A DNA stretch of 5,031 nucleotides from DAOQAK01 sp043801235. GTDB lineage: Bacteria; Bacteroidota; Bacteroidia; Bacteroidales; CG2-30-32-10. A program made the translations under genes and the position numbers. Shown piece by piece: positions 1 through 4,472 of this stretch. The notes beneath the pieces were generated by a model. The model saw nothing but the letters and a program-made list of their open reading frames with translations. It had not been told where the DNA came from and did no database searches. Position 1 is the first letter of the stretch. Every line of letters begins with the position of its first letter. The stretch covers positions 1 through 5,031 of the forward strand of contig JAZDMF010000329.1 of assembly GCA_043801235.1 (NCBI GenBank), read 5' to 3'.

Positions 1-801
1 GGAGTAAAAGCTCCACACCTTGCAGCAATTCTTGTTGGAGAAGATCCGGCGAGTCAAACGTATGTTGCAAATAAAGAAAAGGATTGCCTTGAAGCTGGAA
101 TTATTTCATCCGTTTATAAATATGCGGCAACGATCAGCGAAAAAGAACTATTGAATGCTATTGAATTTATCAATAATGATGATGAGATCGACGGGCTGAT
201 AGTGCAGTTACCATTGCCCGGACATATTTCTTCAATGAAAGTTCTTGAGAAAATAAATCCGTCAAAGGATGTAGATGGTTTTCACCCATCGAATGTGGGA
301 CGCATGGTTCTGAATCTGCCCACCTATTATCCGGCAACACCCTGGGGAATCATGCAATTGCTGAAATACTACAAAATTGAAACTTCCGGAAAACATTGCG
401 TGGTGCTGGGAAGAAGCAATATCGTTGGAACTCCGATGAGTATTCTAATCTCAAGGAATAATCCTGATGCGAATGCTACTGTTACATTGTGTCATAGTAA
501 AACTGAAAACATAAAAGAAATTTGTAAGAGCGCCGACATTCTTATTGCAGCTATCGGCAAAGCCGAATATGTAACTGCTGATATGGTAAAAGATGGTGCA
601 GTGGTCATCGATGTAGGCATTCATCGCTATGAAGCGCCCGAAACAAAATCAGGTTTTAAACTTAAAGGTGATGTGAAATCTGACGAGGTCTCAAAAAAAT
701 GCAGCTTCATCACTCCGGTACCAGGCGGCGTTGGACCAATGACAAGAGTTGCTCTGCTTATGAATACAATGAAAGCTGCGAAGAAAGAAGTTTATTTATA
801 A
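1..801 (+). CDS. folD: FolD, bifunctional 5,10-methylene-THF dehydrogenase / 5,10-methenyl-THF cyclohydrolase, N-terminus cut by window edge
   Basis: This cytosolic enzyme interconverts 5,10-methylene-THF, 5,10-methenyl-THF and 10-formyl-THF, supplying one-carbon units for purine and formyl-Met-tRNA synthesis. The frame is open from base 1 and encodes 266 visible residues; family members have about 285-295, so roughly 20-30 N-terminal residues lie outside the window. Numbering from the first visible codon, the catalytic YxxxK is Y21-VAN-K25 after SQT. The substrate-site motif DGLIVQLPLP is at 64-73, KDVDGFHP at 89-96, the Rossmann dinucleotide-binding motif GRSNIVGTPM at 137-146, and the C-terminal signature PVPGGVGPMT at 239-248. 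An in-frame ATG at 151 is internal, because conserved sequence including the catalytic Tyr/Lys lies upstream of it. The stop is TAA at 799-801. A 377-base gap follows, so the link to queE may be no more than neighbourhood. No damage is seen and the identification is very secure. Confidence 0.97.
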   Translation, partial: GVKAPHLAAILVGEDPASQTYVANKEKDCLEAGIISSVYKYAATISEKELLNAIEFINNDDEIDGLIVQLPLPGHISSMKVLEKINPSKDVDGFHPSNVGRMVLNLPTYYPATPWGIMQLLKYYKIETSGKHCVVLGRSNIVGTPMSILISRNNPDANATVTLCHSKTENIKEICKSADILIAAIGKAEYVTADMVKDGAVVIDVGIHRYEAPETKSGFKLKGDVKSDEVSKKCSFITPVPGGVGPMTRVALLMNTMKAAKKEVYL

Positions 802-863
802 GGGAGCTTAATTTCAGGAAATGCCAAATTATCCGCACTCAATTTCTGAAAAAATGCAGAAGT

Positions 864-885
864 AAGAATTAAGAATTCAGAATTA
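864..885. repeat. Three-unit tandem repeat of AGAATTA-like 7-mers
   Basis: Three consecutive 7-base units read AGAATTA (865-871), AGAATTC (872-878) and AGAATTA (879-885), differing at one base. This is a simple low-complexity repeat downstream of folD with no evident function. Confidence 0.6.
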
Positions 886-990
886 AAATAGAAATTTATT
901 GAAATTGATATAGGCAAAGATGAATGCAAAGTACAGAAGTACATTAATAATAAAGCACAGAATTGACATTAACCATTTAACCTGGATTAT

Positions 991-1122
991 TCACTAAATA
1001 TTGAATAATGAACGCCGAACAAGGAATATAGAATGTTGAAGGGAAATAAAAAAATTATTTCATTATTCATCATTCCTTGTTCGCCTGTCTACCGGCAAGG
1101 CAGGTTATTCGATATTTATTGA
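991..1122. repeat. Long imperfect inverted repeat (about 132 bases) upstream of queE
   Basis: The outer arms are TCACTAAATATTGAATAA (991-1008) and TTATTCGATATTTATTGA (1105-1122), which match as reverse complements at 16 of 18 bases. The middle arms are a perfect pair, GAACAAGGAAT (1017-1027) with ATTCCTTGTTC (1072-1082). The inner arms GAATGTTGAA (1031-1040) and TTCATTATTC (1060-1069) pair imperfectly. The tip is AAATAA (1044-1049) with TTATTT (1055-1060) around an A5 loop. The left arm has 8 bases (1009-1016) between the outer and middle blocks; the right arm has a 21-base GC-rich palindrome plus one base instead. No reading frame is carried, so this looks like a non-autonomous palindromic repeat rather than an insertion sequence. 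From memory, GAATAATGAACGCCGAACAAGGAAT-like sequence is dispersed in Bacteroidetes genomes. Confidence 0.8.
1084..1104. repeat. GC-rich 21-base palindrome, diverged copy, inside the right arm of the 991-1122 repeat
   Basis: It begins CCTGTCTACC and ends GGCAAGGCAGG. CCTGTCT pairs with AGGCAGG through one T-G wobble, followed by CC/GG at the centre with an unpaired A on each side. It is strongly GC-rich in an AT-rich gap and has the same length, ends and CCGGCA core as the palindrome inside queE at 1768-1788. It directly abuts the outer arm of the larger inverted repeat at 1105. Confidence 0.7.
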
Positions 1123-1178
1123 ATTTTTCAAAATTTATGAATTAATCAGTTAACATATCCAAACCGGTTTTCCGTTTT

Positions 1179-1838
1179 TTGAATACAGATCTTCAAATAA
1201 AAAAAAATATTCAGCAGGGTAAATGGCTTCCCGTAATGGAAGAATTTTATTCATTGCAGGGAGAAGGTTTTCATACAGGGAAAGCAGCTTATTTCATACG
1301 AATAGGTGGATGCGATGTAGGCTGCAGCTGGTGCGACGTGAAGGAATCATGGAATGCGGAACTTCAACCGTTGCTTTCCACAGAACAGGTGATAAAAAAT
1401 GCCGTAGCATGCAAAGCAGATACAGCGGTAATTACAGGAGGCGAACCGTTAAATTACAATCTTGAATATCTCAGCAGGGGCTTTAAAAAAAATAATGTTA
1501 AAACATTTCTGGAAACAAGCGGAACCCAGACTCTGAGCGGACAGTGGGACTGGATATGCCTTTCCCCTAAAAAAAACTCTGTAATATTGCCTGAATTCTA
1601 TAATAAAGCAGATGAACTTAAAGTTATAATACAGGACAGCAGCGATTTTATCTGGGCAGAAGAAAATGCGAAAAAAATGAAACAGCACTCGCATCTGTTC
1701 TTGCAACCCGAATGGAGCAAGAGGAAAGAAGTAATTCCCGTGATTGTTGATTATATTTTGAATAATCCCTGCCTCGCCGGCAGGCAGGCAAAATGGAGCA
1801 TTTCGCTGCAGTCGCATAAATACATGAATATTCCTTAA
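1179..1838 (+). CDS. queE: QueE, 7-carboxy-7-deazaguanine synthase (radical SAM), carrying a small in-frame palindromic insertion
   Basis: QueE converts 6-carboxy-5,6,7,8-tetrahydropterin to 7-carboxy-7-deazaguanine, a committed step toward preQ0 and queuosine for tRNA wobble modification. In the 219-residue protein, LQGEG (26-30) precedes the [4Fe-4S] cysteines C45-x3-C49-x2-C52, a spacing typical of QueE. The SAM-contacting ITGGEP follows at 85-90, then LETSGT at 111-116, LSPKK at 128-132, DELKVI at 145-150 and the C-terminal signature SLQSHKYMNIP. The start is TTG at 1179: the in-frame stop at 1143 leaves no ATG upstream, and the next ATG (1236) would remove the KWLPV segment that Bacteroidetes homologues usually carry, although it would keep EEFYSLQGEG. 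Residues 198-204 (CLAGRQA) are encoded by a palindrome and appear to be extra between NNP and KWSISLQ. All catalytic motifs are intact, so the enzyme is probably functional. The lipoprotein gene starts 6 bases after the stop. Confidence 0.95.
   Translation: MNTDLQIKKNIQQGKWLPVMEEFYSLQGEGFHTGKAAYFIRIGGCDVGCSWCDVKESWNAELQPLLSTEQVIKNAVACKADTAVITGGEPLNYNLEYLSRGFKKNNVKTFLETSGTQTLSGQWDWICLSPKKNSVILPEFYNKADELKVIIQDSSDFIWAEENAKKMKQHSHLFLQPEWSKRKEVIPVIVDYILNNPCLAGRQAKWSISLQSHKYMNIP
1768..1788. repeat. GC-rich 21-base palindrome inside the queE coding sequence
   Basis: The arms CCTGCCTGCC / GGCAGGCAGG are a perfect 10+10 palindrome except for one extra C at 1775 in the left arm, giving 21 bases in all. 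With a 20-base element the frame would break; 21 keeps it. It is read as codons for CLAGRQ plus flanking bases, between NNP and KWSISLQSHKY of QueE. Its GC content contrasts sharply with the flanking AT-rich codons. It matches the intergenic element at 1084-1104 in length, ends and core. Confidence 0.85.
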
Positions 1839-1844
1839 TAACTG

Positions 1845-3920
1845 ATGATACTCAAAAAGACAGAATATAAGCCCCAAGTCACAAATCTCAAGCCCCAAAT
1901 AACAAGGGAAGCGCTTGGAATTTGGGATTTGAGATTTGGAATTTTGGAATTAATAAATGCAAATTTTTATCATGTTTCTTGTATATTTTTACTCCTGCTT
2001 ATACTGATGACTTCCTGCAGGGCGCAACCCACTACCTATAAATATTCAACAAAGTCAGAGAAAGCTATTAAAGCTTATGAGAAGGCAACGCTGTATTATG
2101 ACCTGTATGATAATGAGAATGCATTGAAATCACTGACCGATGCTCTTAAAATTGATGATGAATTTATTGAAGCATACATGCTGACGGGCGATATTTATTC
2201 GGACAAAAGAGAATTTGAATCGGCGGCGCTTAATTATAAAAAAGCCGTTGAAATTGATTCAGCATTTTTCCCGAACAATTTTATGAATGCCGGCCTTAAT
2301 GAATATATGTGCGGGAAATATGCCGATGCTAAAAAGGATTTGCAAAGTTTTATCAATTGCAAAAACGCAAACATTATAAATAAAAAGCGGGCTGAATACA
2401 TAATCAAATCCTGCGATTTCGGAATAAACGCTGTGGACAATCCGGTTCCTTTCAAACCGGTAAACATGGGCGACAGCATTAATACGGAACTAAGCGAATA
2501 TCTTCCTTCTCTGACTGCTGATGAACAAACCCTGGTTATTACCCGGAAAATTCCCAGGGAAAATTATTCCATAGAAATGGGAAACAAGGAACAGGAAGAT
2601 TTTTATATAAGCTACAGAAATGACAGCATTTGGACCGGAACAGTGGATATGGGAAGTCCTATCAATACTGCCTTAAATGAAGGAGCTCAATGCATTGCAC
2701 CTGATGGAAAAAGCATGTATTTCACTGTCTGCAACCGGCCTGACGGCTTTGGAAGCTGCGACCTGTATGTTTCTGAAAAAAAAGACGACAACTGGGGCGT
2801 GCCTGAAAATCTTGGTGTAATTGTAAATTCCGAAAGGTGGGATTCACAGCCCTCCATTTCTTCGGATGGGAAAACCTTATATTTTGCCAGCGCCAGGGCA
2901 GGAGGAAAAGATAATATGGATATATGGACTACGACAAAAAATGATAAAGGTAACTGGACAAAACCTGTAAAACTGAACGATACAATAAATACAGACAGAG
3001 GCGAGATGGCACCGTTTATTCATCCTGATAACCAGACGCTGTATTTCTCTTCCAACGGTCATATGGGCATGGGAGGCTATGATATTTTTTATACACGAAA
3101 GGATTCAGCAGGCAACTGGAGTGTGCCGGTTAATATCGGTTATCCTATTAATACGAATGCTGATGAAAGCTATCTGATCGTTAATTCTTCAGGCGATAAG
3201 GCCTATTTTTCTTCCGACACGGAAGAGGGAAAAGGAGGATTTGACATTTATTGTTTCGAACTTTATGAAAAAGCAAGACCGAATAAAGTTACTTATATGA
3301 AAGGTTTTGTTTTCAGCAGCATCACTAAGGATAAACTCAGGGCAAAATTTGAACTGATCGATCTGAAAACAGGCAAAACGGTTATCGAATCGTATTCCGA
3401 TTCCATAAAAGGGGAGTTTTTTGTGTGCCTTGTTTCGGAAAATGATTATGCGCTGAATGTTTCTAAAGATGGTTATTTATTTTATTCCGAAAATTTTAAC
3501 CTTACAGGAGATCATTCAAAAATGGATCCTTATCTGAAAGACATCCCTTTGCAGCCCATTAAAAAAGATGAGATTGTTATCCTTAAAAATATTTTCTTCG
3601 ACACGGATAAATATGATCTTAAATGGGAATCAACTACAGAACTTGAAAAACTCCTTGACCTGTTAAATAAAAATCCAAAGTTGAAGATTGAGATCAGCGG
3701 GCATACCGATAATGTGGGAGATGATAATTACAACCAGATACTTTCCGAAAACCGCGCCAAATCAGTTTATGAATATCTTATCAATCATAAAATTGCTGCA
3801 GACAGACTGACATATAAAGGTTATGGCGAAACTGTACCCATTGATACCAATGTTACGGAAGCCGGCCGTGCAAATAACCGCAGAACAGAGTTTAAAGTGA
3901 TTGACATATCTTCTAATTAG
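1845..3920 (+). CDS. PorE-like OmpA-family lipoprotein (TPR, PD40 propeller, regulatory-like domain, OmpA C-terminal domain)
   Basis: Probably an outer-membrane lipoprotein facing the periplasm and anchored to peptidoglycan. Counting from ATG 1845 (691 residues), a hydrophobic stretch at 46-55 precedes a lipobox-like LMTSC with C58. TPR-like helices span about 72-190. Five PD40/WD40-like blades have cores near 217-233, 280-294, 334-348, 387-402 and 440-456. A carboxypeptidase-regulatory-like beta domain covers about 484-555 and an OmpA peptidoglycan-binding domain about 576-687. In the last, SGHTDNVG (618-625) is followed by LSENRAKSV (633-641); D622 and R637 sit 15 residues apart, like the diaminopimelate-binding Asp/Arg pair of OmpA. 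This order is that of PorE of the type IX secretion system, but Bacteroidetes hold many paralogues, so no gene symbol is given. No acidic surface-export signal follows C58 (RAQPTT). The start is doubtful: residues 1-40 include an inverted repeat and look unlike a signal peptide n-region. Likely cotranscribed with queE. Confidence 0.9.
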   Translation: MILKKTEYKPQVTNLKPQITREALGIWDLRFGILELINANFYHVSCIFLLLLILMTSCRAQPTTYKYSTKSEKAIKAYEKATLYYDLYDNENALKSLTDALKIDDEFIEAYMLTGDIYSDKREFESAALNYKKAVEIDSAFFPNNFMNAGLNEYMCGKYADAKKDLQSFINCKNANIINKKRAEYIIKSCDFGINAVDNPVPFKPVNMGDSINTELSEYLPSLTADEQTLVITRKIPRENYSIEMGNKEQEDFYISYRNDSIWTGTVDMGSPINTALNEGAQCIAPDGKSMYFTVCNRPDGFGSCDLYVSEKKDDNWGVPENLGVIVNSERWDSQPSISSDGKTLYFASARAGGKDNMDIWTTTKNDKGNWTKPVKLNDTINTDRGEMAPFIHPDNQTLYFSSNGHMGMGGYDIFYTRKDSAGNWSVPVNIGYPINTNADESYLIVNSSGDKAYFSSDTEEGKGGFDIYCFELYEKARPNKVTYMKGFVFSSITKDKLRAKFELIDLKTGKTVIESYSDSIKGEFFVCLVSENDYALNVSKDGYLFYSENFNLTGDHSKMDPYLKDIPLQPIKKDEIVILKNIFFDTDKYDLKWESTTELEKLLDLLNKNPKLKIEISGHTDNVGDDNYNQILSENRAKSVYEYLINHKIAADRLTYKGYGETVPIDTNVTEAGRANNRRTEFKVIDISSN
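1882..1938. repeat. AT-rich inverted repeat overlapping the predicted N-terminus of the lipoprotein gene
   Basis: The left arm CAAATCTCAAGCCCCAAAT (1882-1900) and right arm ATTTGGGATTTGAGATTTG (1920-1938) are reverse complements at 17 of 19 positions. Inside, CAAG (1903-1906) can pair with CTTG (1914-1917), closing the hairpin. Weaker complementarity continues outward to about 1872 and 1948. From memory, CAAATCTCAAATCCCAAATTCC-type repeats are common between genes in Bacteroidetes. Here the repeat stays open in the lipoprotein frame and would encode roughly residues 13-32. Confidence 0.75.
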
Positions 3921-3928
3921 TGCTTTTC

Positions 3929-3959
3929 ATTACATTTGGAAAGGAATATATTACATTTG
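3929..3959. repeat. Direct repeat ATTACATTTG, two copies 21 bases apart
   Basis: ATTACATTTG occurs at 3929-3938 and 3950-3959, start to start 21 bases (two helical turns). Each copy contains TACATTTG, which fits the Bacteroidetes -7 consensus TAnnTTTG, but neither has a good TTTG element about 19-21 bases upstream. Function is unknown. Confidence 0.4.
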
Positions 3960-3969
3960 ACTTTTGACC

Positions 3970-3997
3970 TGCCCCGCTGTGCGAAGCAAGGCGGGCA
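3970..3997. repeat. GC-rich hairpin downstream of the lipoprotein gene
   Basis: TGCCCCGC (3970-3977) pairs with GCGGGCA (3991-3997) over seven base pairs with one bulged C. The loop contains a small TGC-GAA-GCA hairpin. It stands out as GC-rich in an AT-rich spacer and begins with CCTGCC (3968-3973), like the palindrome in queE. No U-tract follows immediately; the T-run at 4013-4018 is too far away for a standard terminator. It is more likely another dispersed palindromic repeat, though it could help stop transcription or protect the 3' end. Confidence 0.55.
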
Positions 3998-4050
3998 TTT
4001 GCCATAAAATTGTTTTTTATTTTCCGCTCAATAACGGGTCACCCACAATA

Positions 4051-4090
4051 GTTGGGGACAAATCTAAAAATAATTAGCTTTGTCCAAAAC
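4051..4090. repeat. Inverted repeat just upstream of transposase ORF A
   Basis: GTTGGGGACAAA (4051-4062) and TTTGTCCAAAAC (4079-4090) are reverse complements at 10 of 12 bases, including the perfect inner block GGACAAA/TTTGTCC, around a 16-base AT-rich loop. The repeat ends 7 bases before the ORF A ATG. It could be a subterminal transposase-binding site, an operator, or an RNA hairpin limiting translation of read-through transcripts as in some other insertion sequences. The sequence cannot distinguish these. Confidence 0.5.
4052..4082 (+). promoter_or_regulatory. Candidate Bacteroidetes-type promoter for the transposase genes
   Basis: TAGCTTTG (4075-4082) fits the -7 consensus TAnnTTTG. A TTGG at 4052-4055, 19 bases upstream, is a partial match to the -33 TTTG element. 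Transcription would begin around 4088-4090, leaving a very short leader before the ATG at 4098. Both elements lie inside the inverted repeat at 4051-4090, so a repressor or the transposase bound there could block the promoter. Confidence 0.4.
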
Positions 4091-4097
4091 ATAAAAG

Positions 4098-4472
4098 ATG
4101 AATTTAACAGACTTATACCACCTGTTGCTTCCAAGAGAGGTACAGGATTATTTTGAGATAATAAAAATAGAACGGTTAGAGAAAGAACAGCGTGTAAACA
4201 TATATCTGGAAGAGAAGAATGAATTACCAGAAGGATATGCAAAAACAGAATATGAATCCAAGGGTTTTCATAATGAAATAACCGTTCAAGACTTTCCATT
4301 ACGAGGGAGAGCAGCATTTTTATTGATCAAACGACGCAGATGGCGGAATAAGACAACGGGAGAAATTATAGAACGAGACTGGCATTTAGTAGCAGAAGGT
4401 ACCCGCATAACACAAGATTTTGCGGCTTTTTTAAAAGAATTTGATCGATACAAGAATAGACACAATAAGTAA
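4098..4472 (+). CDS. ISAon1-type transposase N-terminal region protein (ORF A)
   Basis: This 124-residue protein resembles the N-terminal region protein encoded ahead of the transposase in ISAon1-type elements. Visible features are an N-terminal LYHLLLPREVQDYFEI segment (6-21), QDFPLRGRAAFL (64-75), a strongly basic KRRRWRNK patch (78-85) that suits DNA binding, and RDWHLVAEGTRITQDFAAFLKE (residues 93-114, cited by position). The protein is expected to act with ORF B, probably supplying the DNA-recognition part. The ATG at 4098 lies 7 bases after an inverted repeat and about 10 bases after a predicted transcription start. The 3' end overlaps the ORF B frame from 4435 to 4472, with a T6A4 run just before the overlap. 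Family assignment is from memory. Confidence 0.8.
   Translation: MNLTDLYHLLLPREVQDYFEIIKIERLEKEQRVNIYLEEKNELPEGYAKTEYESKGFHNEITVQDFPLRGRAAFLLIKRRRWRNKTTGEIIERDWHLVAEGTRITQDFAAFLKEFDRYKNRHNK
4427..4437 (+). promoter_or_regulatory. Possible +1 frameshift site joining transposase ORF A to ORF B
   Basis: The ORF A frame reads GCT TTT TTA AAA GAA across a T6A4 run. ORF B opens only after the stop TAA at 4432-4434 and lies in the +1 frame. A Lys-tRNA slipping from AAA (4434-4436) to AAG (4435-4437) would enter ORF B directly. ORF B has no ATG before 4744, deep inside its catalytic domain, so it needs frameshifting or a non-ATG start such as TTG 4441. Confidence 0.4.

Larger units (their letters stand above)
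802..1178. other. Gene-free AT-rich intergenic region between folD and queE
   Basis: No convincing coding region lies in these 377 bases. They hold a short 7-base tandem repeat (864-885), a long imperfect inverted repeat (991-1122) and a GC-rich palindrome inside the right arm of that repeat. No clear rho-independent terminator follows folD: the short ATTTC/GAAAT hairpin at 811-821 has no U-tract. I found no TAnnTTTG promoter with a suitable upstream element ahead of queE, so the queE promoter is unlocated or masked by the repeat. Confidence 0.7.

Noticed and set aside
811..851. Possible folD terminator built from ATTTC/GAAAT or TTTCAG/CTGAAA
   Set aside because: The stems are short and AT-rich and no T-tract follows on the plus strand.
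991..1122. CRISPR array or riboswitch in the folD-queE gap
   Set aside because: There are no regularly spaced direct repeats, and I could not match the hairpin to a preQ1 or THF riboswitch; its symmetry fits a palindromic repeat better.
1223..1465. Open frame in a second plus-strand frame inside queE
   Set aside because: It overlaps the radical SAM core of QueE entirely and its product has no family features.
1..1838. Functional link between folD and queE through folate/pterin chemistry
   Set aside because: Both concern pterin-related compounds, but FolD acts on finished tetrahydrofolate while QueE uses carboxytetrahydropterin; adjacency across a 377-base repeat-bearing gap is no evidence of coupling.
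1449..1898. Long open frame on the minus strand opposite queE
   Set aside because: It lies antisense to a gene with clear QueE motifs, has no recognisable domain, and runs through the palindrome and the inverted repeat; it is a frame shadow.
4039..4317. Minus-strand open frame across the insertion-sequence left end
   Set aside because: It is antisense to transposase ORF A and runs over the presumed terminal repeat; its hydrophobic product reflects the AT-rich complement.
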